This document shows, one piece after another, positions 42,003-50,033 of a stretch of 64,000 bases of DNA. The DNA is taken from the NCBI RefSeq assembly GCF_017873965.1, contig NZ_JAGGKT010000002.1, positions 62,001 to 126,000 of the forward strand, written 5' to 3'. The position numbers and the translations under genes are program-made. The stretch is from Ammoniphilus resinae. Its GTDB lineage: Bacteria; Bacillota; Bacilli; Aneurinibacillales; RAOX-1. The notes below the pieces were generated by a model. That model had not been told where the DNA came from. It made no database searches and was given only the letters and a program-made list of their open reading frames with translations. The first letter of the stretch is position 1, and every line of letters starts with the position of its first letter.

Positions 42003-42248
42003 GTGACGGAAAAAGTGTATTTAACCATAGAGGAAACAGCTGAATATTTATCGGTTTCGGTACCATACGTGGAAAGTTTAATCTTACAGGGAAAGATACG
42101 AGTGTTGCATGACGGAGAAGGAGAAGTCTTGATATACAAGGATCAGTTTAATACCCATTTAGAGCAATTGGAGAAATATAAAAGGTTAGTCGAGGAGTTG
42201 GCCAACGAACCCATTCCGGAAGATCCGGACATAAAAGATGAGGATTAA
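42003..42248 (+). CDS. Excisionase-type HTH (MerR-like) small protein
   Basis: An 81-residue protein. YLTIEETAEYLSVSVPYVESLILQGKIRVLHDGEGEVLIYKDQF is the HTH_17 helix-turn-helix-wing used by excisionases and small regulators. An acidic tail (NEPIPEDPDIKDED) follows. Start given as GTG 42003; GTG 42015 is possible. No integrase or att site was seen, so a host regulatory role is more likely than excision. Confidence 0.8.
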   Translation: MTEKVYLTIEETAEYLSVSVPYVESLILQGKIRVLHDGEGEVLIYKDQFNTHLEQLEKYKRLVEELANEPIPEDPDIKDED

Positions 42249-42254
42249 GGTAAG

Positions 42255-42280
42255 AAAAAGGAGCCCTCAGGCTCCTTTTT
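42255..42280. terminator. Bidirectional terminator
   Basis: AAAAAGGAGCC and GGCTCCTTTTT form an 11-bp perfect stem around CTCA between convergent genes. Confidence 0.9.
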
Positions 42281-42291
42281 GCGTCAGCAGA

Positions 42292-42615
42292 TTAATGCAG
42301 TTGATTTTGGTTAAATTGGTTAAAGGACTCCTGCGGAATCTGGTAAGCAGGAAGGACCTGAGCCTGTTGCTGCAGGGTCTGCGCCACACGATTTTGATCA
42401 TTAGCAGTTACCGACTGATCATTCCTCATGGATTGGTCCAGTCCTTGATTTGCCAACACCTGTTCTGCTAGATTAATCATCTTTCTCACCATCATACCGC
42501 CAACCATTCCGTTGACTCGAGACGGCAAAAGACCTTTGTCTATCTCATCATAGTTTGGTATTCCTAATTCAGAAGCAGTCTCACTTTTAAATTGATCCCA
42601 CATTTGACCCTTCAT
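42292..42615 (-). CDS. Alpha/beta-type small acid-soluble spore protein, long form
   Basis: A 107-residue SASP. DQFKSETASELGIPNYDEIDKG holds the GPR-cleavage type E-(T/I)-A-S-E segment, and SRVNGMVGGMMVRKMINLAEQ matches the second conserved SASP motif. These proteins coat spore DNA and protect it from UV and heat. It is longer than the usual 60-75 residues because of a Gln/Asn-rich tail (about 60-107). ATG 42615 follows GGAGGG at 7 bases. It shows that the organism sporulates. Confidence 0.88.
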   Translation of the reverse strand: MKGQMWDQFKSETASELGIPNYDEIDKGLLPSRVNGMVGGMMVRKMINLAEQVLANQGLDQSMRNDQSVTANDQNRVAQTLQQQAQVLPAYQIPQESFNQFNQNQLH

Positions 42616-42950
42616 TAGGCAACCCTCCATGATTTAGACATTGGACTGACACCTTATCAATATGGACCAATATCTATCTTATTAGACATAAAAAAAGCGC
42701 CCTAAAAGGGCGGTTCATGAATCCGATCATGAAAAGGAACTCAACAATGAGGATTTATATCTTGAGTATACCATGTTTTCCAAATTATTCATTATGAAAG
42801 TATTGGAAAATATTTCTTCGCATGTAGAAAATTTCGTGATAGAAAATGTTGATCAAATGGTGTATAGTAATAGTAAATCTAAACGGTTGTTTAGGTTTTG
42901 AGAGTGGAATTTAGGGCTGCCGGTTGTTGCTGGTGGCCTCTTTTTTATAT
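42616..42950. other. 335-bp intergenic region with two hairpins
   Basis: No ORF is supported. One hairpin at 42690-42713 reads as a minus-strand terminator (GCCC/GGGC, then T7). One near 42912-42947 (GGGCTGCCGG with CTGGTGGCC, then T6) reads as a plus-strand terminator. Neither follows a recognised gene, so a short RNA is possible. Confidence 0.4.
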
Positions 42951-43286
42951 CTAGGTTAATTTTATCTTTACCTTCATTTTTCCATACATCAAATGCTTTT
43001 TCTTTCGTTTTGTTTTTCGCTTTTTAGGAGATTTTTCCTTTACGTATCGTTTAGATTTCTCTGTGATTGATAGTTTTTGTCCAATTTTAAGAGGGTGTTC
43101 TAGTGTGAACCTTTTTCGAAAGGTACCATACCTTGTCTTCATGTGAATGGTAAATTTGAGACGAAAATTCAATATGGGTGGAATCTTCATCTGATCTTCT
43201 CGTTTCAAAGCTAAGTCGATTGCAACGTTTTCCCCATTTTCAACTGAAAAAAAAGAACTTGTTTCCGGTCTATAATACGGATTCAT
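42951..43286 (-). CDS. Basic protein of unknown function, coupled to the CarboxypepD_reg protein
   Basis: A 111-residue protein. The N-terminal part (MNPYYRPETSSFFSVENGEN, ALKREDQMKIPPILNFRLKF) looks like beta strands; the C-terminal third is very basic (KEKSPKKRKTKRKKKHLMYGKMKVK). Its ATG overlaps the stop of the preceding gene (ATGA, 43283-43286), so translation is coupled. No family recognised. A surface or coat location is a guess from its partner. Confidence 0.6.
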   Translation of the reverse strand: MNPYYRPETSSFFSVENGENVAIDLALKREDQMKIPPILNFRLKFTIHMKTRYGTFRKRFTLEHPLKIGQKLSITEKSKRYVKEKSPKKRKTKRKKKHLMYGKMKVKIKLT

Positions 43287-44143
43287 GGATTGGACACCTG
43301 CACCGTCGCACGAACAATGTAAGTTCCTGCTTCAACTGAGCCGAATAGGTAATAGCCATGGTTATTCGTTCGTGTAATATCAATCATTTTTTCCGTTCCA
43401 TTGTTTATTCGAAAGAGGGCAACGGTCGCACCTGGTATAGGGTGACCGGATGATTTATCTGAAATCATTCCGCTGACGGTTCCTGTATTCTCAGTAGGAT
43501 TCACAGGCAAATTTACGTTAATTGGAACGAACTCCTTACCAGCGATGCCGACAGAAGAACTATCGACCACTAAGAAACCAAGTTTTGCCGCGCGGATGAA
43601 ATACACACCATCATCTAGGTCACCAAATAGAAAGTTTCCTAGCTGATTGCTCTTTGTGACAGCAACAATTGTATTTGTTGCATTTTCTCGTCTGATTAAT
43701 TCCACGGTCACATTTGCAACCGGTTCATGTGCAGAATTTTGTATGGTTCCATATATAACATTGTTGTCAATTTTATGGTTTGGTAGGATGGTGATACTGA
43801 TGCCTGTAATTGGTCTTTTGGATACCGTGACGGGCATACGTTCTGATGTGAGATATCCACTGCCACCTGCAACTAAGGAATAGGGTCCAAGAGGTACATT
43901 TGTAAACTCAAATTTCCCCGCCGGATTTGTAATATTATGTTCAATCACTTGATTGTTGGCATCAATTATTTGCACAACCACACCTGCTGCGGGTTTACCG
44001 TCGGGAAACTGAACGGCCCCGTTTATAACCCCAGTTTCTCTTTGAGGAATCCCTTCCAAGTGAATATTTGTTACTTCCTCCTCGTGACCATTCACTGTGA
44101 TAGATGGACTTGATTGCAATTGATAGATATCTGTGATAGCCAT
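43283..44143 (-). CDS. Protein of three CarboxypepD_reg-like domains
   Basis: A 286-residue protein built of three similar beta-sandwich repeats, each with G-x-(V/I)-x-(D/N)-x2-(G/S)-x-P-(V/A/I)-x-(G/N)-(V/A)-x-V then G-x-(Y/F)-x-F: INGAVQFPDGKPAAGVVVQI (about 30), YGTIQNSAHEPVANVTVELI (about 130) and VSGMISDKSSGHPIPGATVA (about 222). There is no signal peptide or anchor. ATG 44143 has CAAGGAGGATAGT upstream. Such repeats mediate adhesion or surface layers; a spore-coat role is possible but unproven. Confidence 0.8.
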   Translation of the reverse strand: MAITDIYQLQSSPSITVNGHEEEVTNIHLEGIPQRETGVINGAVQFPDGKPAAGVVVQIIDANNQVIEHNITNPAGKFEFTNVPLGPYSLVAGGSGYLTSERMPVTVSKRPITGISITILPNHKIDNNVIYGTIQNSAHEPVANVTVELIRRENATNTIVAVTKSNQLGNFLFGDLDDGVYFIRAAKLGFLVVDSSSVGIAGKEFVPINVNLPVNPTENTGTVSGMISDKSSGHPIPGATVALFRINNGTEKMIDITRTNNHGYYLFGSVEAGTYIVRATVQVSNP

Positions 44144-44348
44144 ACTATCCTCCTTGAACCTTGCCATGTGAAGAATGACATTATTACTATATTCAATACA
44201 CTATGCAAAGGTATAGGGTATTGAAATAGCTCATACGCCCTTTTATCCACAATAAATATCATCTGAAATTGGGTTAACCTTCTACATTTCAAAAAATAGA
44301 ATGGTATATGAAATGTTTTTATGAAGATCTTTCTGGTGGTGGAAAACG

Positions 44349-45128
44349 ATGATTCTGGGAGCAAAAAAACGGCGGATTTTGATGGAAAGGCTGTACCGAC
44401 GATCCGTGCTTGGACCTGAACAAGTATATGGCTTAATAAATCAATCTCTTAAAAACAAAGCAATCTCTGTCATTCGTCTAGGAGACGTGATGGCAAAATT
44501 ATTATCAAAAAGGGATTTGTCCACGTTAAAAAAGGTTGCTCCCTTCTTGGGTATACCTTATCCTCCCGGGGCAAATCTACTTTCAGATCTTGACCGTTCT
44601 GTACGCCTCGCCGATGTGGTTGGAGTGACCTATTTTCCCAGAAGAGCCAGGCAGTTAGTAAAATTTATGAAGAAAAGGAAATGGAATCCGACGTATATAA
44701 CCGACTCGTTTATCAATGACCTGATGTACGACCGCGGCTACCTCCATGCCCTCATTCGTGATCACAGGGTAGCTCTTGTTGGACGATCGGCAAAGGCTGC
44801 AGCCAAAAAACTGAAGAAACAAAACCTCCACATCGAACTAATTGTTGACCTAAACCATTATGATCACCTCCGCGAAGCCTATAGTGTGCTTAAAAAGAAT
44901 AAGGACAAATGGGATATTGCCCTTGTAGGAGCCAGTGTCCCCGGGAGAATCCTCTGTGTTGCTTTAACGAAGCAGTTAAATAAAACTTCCTTTGAAATTG
45001 GCCATATGATGGATGCGTTAGCACATCCGAAGCAGTGGAAAAAACATCATGATCGTGCCAAGTTTAAAAAGCGCTGGATTCAAAAATTGGATAAGAAAAT
45101 CCGTAATATTTCATTTCTAGAATATTAG
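44349..45128 (+). CDS. GT-D fold glycosyltransferase-like protein
   Basis: A 259-residue protein matching the GT-D/DUF1792-type fold: LINQSLKNKAISVIRLGDVMAKLLS (about 30-54), ITDSFINDLMYDRGYLHALI, RVALVGRSAKAAAKKL and WDIALVGASVPGRILCVALT. Relatives transfer glucose in surface-protein glycosylation. Strongly basic, no membrane helix. ATG 44349 has only a GGTGGTGGA ribosome site. Donor and acceptor unknown. Confidence 0.78.
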   Translation: MILGAKKRRILMERLYRRSVLGPEQVYGLINQSLKNKAISVIRLGDVMAKLLSKRDLSTLKKVAPFLGIPYPPGANLLSDLDRSVRLADVVGVTYFPRRARQLVKFMKKRKWNPTYITDSFINDLMYDRGYLHALIRDHRVALVGRSAKAAAKKLKKQNLHIELIVDLNHYDHLREAYSVLKKNKDKWDIALVGASVPGRILCVALTKQLNKTSFEIGHMMDALAHPKQWKKHHDRAKFKKRWIQKLDKKIRNISFLEY

Positions 45129-45134
45129 TCCACA

Positions 45135-45158
45135 TTTCCCCTGAAAAAGGGGTTTTTT
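45135..45158 (+). terminator. Rho-independent terminator
   Basis: CCCC and GGGG flank TGAAAAA, followed by T6, shortly after the GT-D gene stop. Confidence 0.65.
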
Positions 45159-45260
45159 AATGTCGTTCACTCGCCTCATTTCAAACAAAAGGGTATATAC
45201 CGTTACCAATTCTATCAATCTTTCATAATTTATTTTAAAAGATTTGAAAGGAGATGAATT

Positions 45261-46625
45261 GTGTTGTTCGGTTACTCAATGGTTCAAATGGTGCGAACCC
45301 ATGCACATAAGTTGGAGCGTCCATTAAGAGAACAAATTTTAAACCTTTATCAACCTTTTAAGTGGACACCTTGTTTTCTGCATCGGTTTTTCGAGGGAAG
45401 CATTAAGAAGATAAAGAAATTTTCGGTGATCATTGAGTTTGAAAATGACTGCTACGATATCGGCTGTAAAGAAGTCAACAAGATTATGAGTCGGCACATC
45501 AATAATAGATTGAAGACTCACTTTTCAGTTGTTTCTTGTTGTAGCGCGGAGATTACGCCAAATGGTTTAGAAGAAATGCTTTCTGGGTGTAGACATATTA
45601 AAAAGGTTTATATAAATAGAGAGGTACGGGCTCTTCTGGATGTGGCGGTTCCTTCAGCCCACGCGAAAAATATTTTCATCGACAATACGGAATTAACGGG
45701 TGAAGGAGTAACCATTGCAGTTATCGATACAGGAATCTATCCCCATCCCGATCTTTTAGGTAGAATACGAGAGTTTATAGACCTTGTTAATGGTCGAACT
45801 GAACCCTATGATGACAATGGTCACGGAACGCACTGTGCGGGAGATGCTGCTGGCAACGGTTTTGCGTCTTCATTCAAGTACGTGGGACCTGCTCCAAAAG
45901 CGGATTTAGTTGGGATAAAAGTGTTGGATAAGCTAGGCTCTGGCTCTCTTGACACGGTTATGCAAGGTGTTCAGTGGTGTATCGATTACAACGCTAACCC
46001 AGAGAACGCGGATAAAATCGATATCATCAGCATGTCCTTGGGAAGTACGGCAACATATGATGACCAGAAGGACGACCCCATGGTTCAAATCGTGGAAGCA
46101 GCTTGGGATGCAGGTATTGTTGTTGTGGTTGCCGCAGGAAATGAGGGACCGAATAAAGGAACCGTCGCTAGTCCTGGGATTAGTGATAAGGTCATTACCG
46201 TTGGAGCGCTTGATGACCGTGATACGGGCAGCACCTCGGATGGTATAAACAGAGACCCCCGCCTAGATGATGATGTAGCGGAGTTTTCGAGTAGAGGCCA
46301 AAGATCAGCTGGAGTGGCAAAGCCAGATATCTTAGCGCCAGGCGTAAATATTGTTTCCTTACGTTCGCCAAACTCCTATTTAGATAAATTGCAAAAATCG
46401 GCCCGAGTTGATGAAGATTATTGCATGTTGTCCGGGACCTCCATGGCAACCCCTATTTGTGCTGGTGTCGTTGCCTTAATGCTGCACCGAGATCCGAACC
46501 TACGTCCCGACGTCGTAAAGCAGAAATTGATGGCAGGCCCTGATTTGTGGACAGGGGAAGAATTTGATAAAGATATCTATGGTGCCGGCTATATTAATGC
46601 GGAACGGACCATTCGGATGATTTGA
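45261..46625 (+). CDS. aprX: Intracellular subtilisin-like serine protease AprX
   Basis: A 454-residue S8 protease. The triad is D156 in AVIDTGIYPHPD, H187 in NGHGTHCAG and S393 in SGTSMATP, with oxyanion Asn293 in AAGNEGP. An N-terminal inhibitor-like region of about 145 residues precedes the catalytic domain and there is no secretion signal, as in AprX. GTG 45261 follows AAAGGAGA at 6 bases. It probably works in the cytoplasm in late growth or sporulation. Confidence 0.92.
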   Translation: MLFGYSMVQMVRTHAHKLERPLREQILNLYQPFKWTPCFLHRFFEGSIKKIKKFSVIIEFENDCYDIGCKEVNKIMSRHINNRLKTHFSVVSCCSAEITPNGLEEMLSGCRHIKKVYINREVRALLDVAVPSAHAKNIFIDNTELTGEGVTIAVIDTGIYPHPDLLGRIREFIDLVNGRTEPYDDNGHGTHCAGDAAGNGFASSFKYVGPAPKADLVGIKVLDKLGSGSLDTVMQGVQWCIDYNANPENADKIDIISMSLGSTATYDDQKDDPMVQIVEAAWDAGIVVVVAAGNEGPNKGTVASPGISDKVITVGALDDRDTGSTSDGINRDPRLDDDVAEFSSRGQRSAGVAKPDILAPGVNIVSLRSPNSYLDKLQKSARVDEDYCMLSGTSMATPICAGVVALMLHRDPNLRPDVVKQKLMAGPDLWTGEEFDKDIYGAGYINAERTIRMI

Positions 46626-46708
46626 GTTAAGATGATCGGGGTCACCCTTGAAGGTGTTTCCCTTGAAATGCGGAATTTCGAGTAAACATCTCACAATAGG
46701 CAATCCAA

Positions 46709-46733
46709 AACCGACCAAACGGTCGTTTTTTTT
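46709..46733 (+). terminator. Rho-independent terminator
   Basis: CGACC pairs with GGTCG around AAAC, followed by T7. Confidence 0.75.
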
Positions 46734-46911
46734 GTTGCGGTTTCTGTTTAATTCCAGGTACTTAGTGGGAATGACAGCGTCTATTGATATATTATATAAT
46801 AGAAGAATTAGTATATTCGTTTGACAATTGTAGTTATAGAGAGAAACTTTATCCCATATTTATCCCAAATTAAAATCTAGTCATCCTATCAATTTGAAGG
46901 GGGAACGGGGA

Positions 46912-47622
46912 TTGGGCAATTCGATGAATGGAAAAGTGGTTATCATTACAGGCGGGAAGCGCGGAATCGGAAAATCGATGGCGGAGCTTCTTGCTAAGGA
47001 AGGGGCGGCCGTATGGGTGACAACGAGAGGAACGCAACACCCATTGCCAACGGAGTGCGTGAAACCAGGTCAAATCGTGGTAATCCAGTTGGACGTCACA
47101 AATGAAAGACAAGTTCGGAATGTGTTTCAACTGATCATCTCCCTCCACCAACGAATCGATGTATTAATCAACAATGCAGGAATCGGTGTATTTAAGCCTG
47201 TGGTCGACACTTCGTTGGAGGAATGGAACGAGGTAATACAAACCAATGTTACGGGCGTTTTCCTATGTTCCAGAGAAGCTTTCTTTTTTATGAAAGAACA
47301 AGGTGGGGGAAGAATTATCAATCTTTCCTCCGTTGCCGGATATCTCCCAATCCCTGAGAATGGCGCCTACGGTACTTCCAAATATGCGGTCAGAGGTTTT
47401 TCAGAGATTTTAAATGAAGAAGGAAAACCTTGGAACATTCGTGTATCGATTGTCAGTCCTGGCGCCGTGTTTACGGACATGAGTAAAGAAAGACCAGGCT
47501 TTCAACAGGGTGACATGCTGAGGCCGGAAGATGTCGCGGAAACGATCCTTGATATAGCCAAACGGCCTTTGCATGTACGGATTGATGAAGTGAAATTATT
47601 ACCTTCCAGAGGTATTTTATAA
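46912..47622 (+). CDS. Short-chain dehydrogenase/reductase
   Basis: A 236-residue SDR. Cofactor motif GGKRGIGKSMAE near the start (T-G-x3-G-I-G pattern), NNAGIG, and the catalytic Ser in INLSSVAGY with YGTSKYA (Y-x3-K). I favour TTG 46912 with GGGGGAACGGGGA upstream; ATG 46924 and TTG 46894 are alternatives. First gene of a catabolic run (SDR, SDR, TIM-barrel isomerase), 17 bases before the next. Polyol or sugar oxidation is likely. Confidence 0.85.
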   Translation: MGNSMNGKVVIITGGKRGIGKSMAELLAKEGAAVWVTTRGTQHPLPTECVKPGQIVVIQLDVTNERQVRNVFQLIISLHQRIDVLINNAGIGVFKPVVDTSLEEWNEVIQTNVTGVFLCSREAFFFMKEQGGGRIINLSSVAGYLPIPENGAYGTSKYAVRGFSEILNEEGKPWNIRVSIVSPGAVFTDMSKERPGFQQGDMLRPEDVAETILDIAKRPLHVRIDEVKLLPSRGIL

Positions 47623-47639
47623 AAAGGGGTTAGACATCT

Positions 47640-48410
47640 ATGGAAAAGATTGCCATTGTAACTGGAGCTGGTCGAGGAATTGGTGCGGAAACTGCTAAAC
47701 TCTTAGCAAAAAAGAATATGGCTGTAGCTGTGCTTGATCTTCATGAGGAAAATGCGATGGAAGTAGCCAGTCAGATCGAATGGGAAGGCGGGCAGGCTTT
47801 TGCATTTGGTTGTGATGTCGGAAAAAGAGAGGATGTGGAGCAAGCGATTGCGATTACCGAGAGAAAATGGGGAACCCCTTTGATCCTCGTTAATAATGCC
47901 GGTGTAGGTGGACCTTTTCATCGCGTCGATGAAGTAGATGATGAAGAATGGGAGTGGATTATGAATACCAATGTAAAAAGTGTATTCCTATTCACCAGAA
48001 ATCTCCTTCCTAAAATGAAACAGGCCGGTTATGGTCGGATCATCAATGTGGCCTCCATTCAGGGACTCTTAGGTTCCTCATATTCTTCTACATACGTAGC
48101 AAGTAAACATGCAATGATAGGATATACTAAAACGATTGCAGCAGAATGGGGGAAATATGGAATTACATGCAATGCTATTTGTCCGGGGTATGTGAATACA
48201 AAACTGGGCGTTCGACAAGAAGATATTTCTGATTATTACAGACGTGTGATGGATAAATCCCCTGTTAAACGGGTAGCTGAACCTTTAGAAATTGCGGCCT
48301 TAATTGGGCATTTGGTTGGGGAACACGGCGGTTATATCAATGGGGCTTCCTATACGATCGATGGCGGTATATCCGCGCATGTGGGAATCACATCGGACTT
48401 GACAGAATAA
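47640..48410 (+). CDS. Short-chain dehydrogenase/reductase, FabG-like
   Basis: A 256-residue classical SDR: VTGAGRGIGAETA for NAD(P), NNAGVGG, INVASIQGLLGSS with the catalytic Ser, YVASKHA (Tyr/Lys) and the C-terminal GASYTIDGG. Asp38 after VAVLDLHEE suggests NAD rather than NADP. Lies 17 bases after the previous SDR and 8-17 bases before the isomerase gene. FabG-like sequence, but the setting points to sugar/polyol catabolism. Confidence 0.88.
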   Translation: MEKIAIVTGAGRGIGAETAKLLAKKNMAVAVLDLHEENAMEVASQIEWEGGQAFAFGCDVGKREDVEQAIAITERKWGTPLILVNNAGVGGPFHRVDEVDDEEWEWIMNTNVKSVFLFTRNLLPKMKQAGYGRIINVASIQGLLGSSYSSTYVASKHAMIGYTKTIAAEWGKYGITCNAICPGYVNTKLGVRQEDISDYYRRVMDKSPVKRVAEPLEIAALIGHLVGEHGGYINGASYTIDGGISAHVGITSDLTE

Positions 48411-48427
48411 TAGGAGAGATGAACAAA

Positions 48428-49243
48428 ATGAAGCTGTCTTGCCAGGAACACCTTGTTCCAGGAGATACATTAAAGTCAAAATTACATTGGTTGAAACAAA
48501 ACCAATTTGATGGAATCGAGTTGTGGGCCTTTGATTTAAAAAGTAGAATTCCCTCGATTAAAGAAGCCTTTTCCCAATATAAAGCGGTTCAAATTAGTGC
48601 CCTATGTGGGGGTTATGATGGGAATTTAATGGACCTGCATAGTGAATCAAGGAACACAGCGATGATCGGAGTCAAGCAGCTTATTTGGATGGCAGCGGAA
48701 ATTGGCGCACCCGGGATCATACTTGTTCCATCTTTCGGGACATCAAATGCTTTAGGTGTTTTAGGGACGCCCTATCAACTTCAGCGAGAAGAAGTAATTT
48801 CCTTTGCTGAAACCCTTAGCGAGCTTTCTGAAGAAGCAGAAAAAAACCACGTTAGGCTTTTCCTAGAACCGATTAACCGCTATGAAAGCTTTTGCTTCAA
48901 CCAGGTAAAAGAGGTTGCTGAGGTTTGTAACATGGTTTCTTCTCCTTACCTCTCCATTTTGATCGATAGTTTTCATATGAATATAGAAGAAGACTCGATT
49001 AAAAGAACTATTAAACAGTACGATTCTTTGATTGGATATGTCCATTTGGCTGACTCCAACCGACTCGTGCCGGGATATGGCCATGTCGATTTCCCTGAAC
49101 TGTTTCGCACACTACAAACGGTCGGCTACGATGGATTTGTAACTCTTGAATGCTTCATTCGAAATTCACAGGAAATAATCGATGCGCGTGATTTAGTTAG
49201 AAAGTGGATCTCTCCTCAAATTTCCGCCCCGTTAAAGGTTTAG
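48428..49243 (+). CDS. Sugar phosphate isomerase/epimerase (TIM barrel)
   Basis: A 271-residue xylose-isomerase-like TIM barrel. Segments DGIELWAFDLKS, VSALCGG-like QISALCGGYDGN, FLEPINRYE (metal Glu), LIDSFHMNIEE, YVHLADSNRLVPGYGHVDF and GFVTLECFIR match the AP_endonuc_2/IolE-IolH superfamily, with Glu, Asp, His and Glu as metal ligands. Start ATG 48428 is 11 bases after AGGAG; ATG 48419 is only 2 bases from it. Likely isomerises a keto-sugar or inosose made by the SDRs; substrate unknown. Confidence 0.8.
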   Translation: MKLSCQEHLVPGDTLKSKLHWLKQNQFDGIELWAFDLKSRIPSIKEAFSQYKAVQISALCGGYDGNLMDLHSESRNTAMIGVKQLIWMAAEIGAPGIILVPSFGTSNALGVLGTPYQLQREEVISFAETLSELSEEAEKNHVRLFLEPINRYESFCFNQVKEVAEVCNMVSSPYLSILIDSFHMNIEEDSIKRTIKQYDSLIGYVHLADSNRLVPGYGHVDFPELFRTLQTVGYDGFVTLECFIRNSQEIIDARDLVRKWISPQISAPLKV

Positions 49244-49309
49244 TGATGTGATGCATTAGTCAAATGGAATGTGGCAAGACTGTGGCAATTTTTTGATAAA
49301 AACGTGAAG

Positions 49310-49323
49310 TTGATCACGGTCAA
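49310..49323 (+). promoter_or_regulatory. FNR/CRP-like site
   Basis: TTGATCACGGTCAA matches the FNR consensus TTGATNNNNATCAA at 9 of 10 fixed positions. A TAAAAT at 49340-49345 and TAATAA at 49345-49350 are possible -10 elements, so the site would sit near -36 to -41. It lies upstream of the DGC-domain gene. Confidence 0.4.
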
Positions 49324-49387
49324 ATCTGAAAGCCAGGGTTAAAATAATAATTACATTTTCAAATAACCCAATAGAAGGTGTTCAAAG

Positions 49388-49753
49388 ATGAATGAAAAAG
49401 ATTTGCCACTTGTTTATTCCTGTTCAGGATGTTCTTCCGCTGCGCAAACAGCCAACACGATCGCGATCCGTATGGACCGCGCGAAAATTGCTGAGATGTC
49501 CTGTATTGCCGGAGTGGGTGGTGATGTCAAACCCCTAGTCAAAACCGCAAAATCCGGCCGCGACATCATTGCCATCGATGGATGTTATCTAGCCTGTAGT
49601 AAAAGTTGTTTAGCAAGACATGATGTAGTTCCCAAGCATCATTTCGTGCTAACTGACTTTGACGTACCCAAAGTGCAAGGTGAGGATCCCAACCCGGATC
49701 TTTGTACGAGTGCATATGATAAAATTATGGAACAAATTGGGGAAGAAGTTTAA
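49388..49753 (+). CDS. DGC-domain putative zinc-binding protein
   Basis: A 121-residue protein with the family signature DGCYLACSK (about 57-65) and further Cys pairs: YSCSGCSSAAQTA (about 10-22), MSCIAGVGG and KSCLARHD. Eight Cys suggest Zn or Fe-S binding. The DGC family has unknown function and is often near redox or heavy-metal genes. An AGAAGGTGTTCAAAG site precedes ATG 49388. The FNR-like site upstream hints at oxygen-responsive expression. Confidence 0.85.
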   Translation: MNEKDLPLVYSCSGCSSAAQTANTIAIRMDRAKIAEMSCIAGVGGDVKPLVKTAKSGRDIIAIDGCYLACSKSCLARHDVVPKHHFVLTDFDVPKVQGEDPNPDLCTSAYDKIMEQIGEEV

Positions 49754-50033
49754 TAGAAAGTCACATGAAGGTGGGCATCGTATGGTGCTCGCTTTTTTCA
49801 TGGTAATTACATATCGAATTAATATTTTTAATATTTATATTCGTTTTATTATTATTGACATTATGTATATATTAAAATAACATAATAGTCATAACATTAA
49901 TTTGTTTAAGTAAGCGCAAAAATGTATACGTATTCATTAAAACATGGGAGTTGAGGATTATAGTCACTATCATTTAAGAAGATTTTAGGAACTACATTTG
50001 ACCCCTAGTGATTAAAGTACAAGGAGACATGAT

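Noticed and set aside
42003-42248. Excisionase of an integrated element
   Set aside because: The HTH type fits, but no integrase, att repeat or phage gene is nearby.
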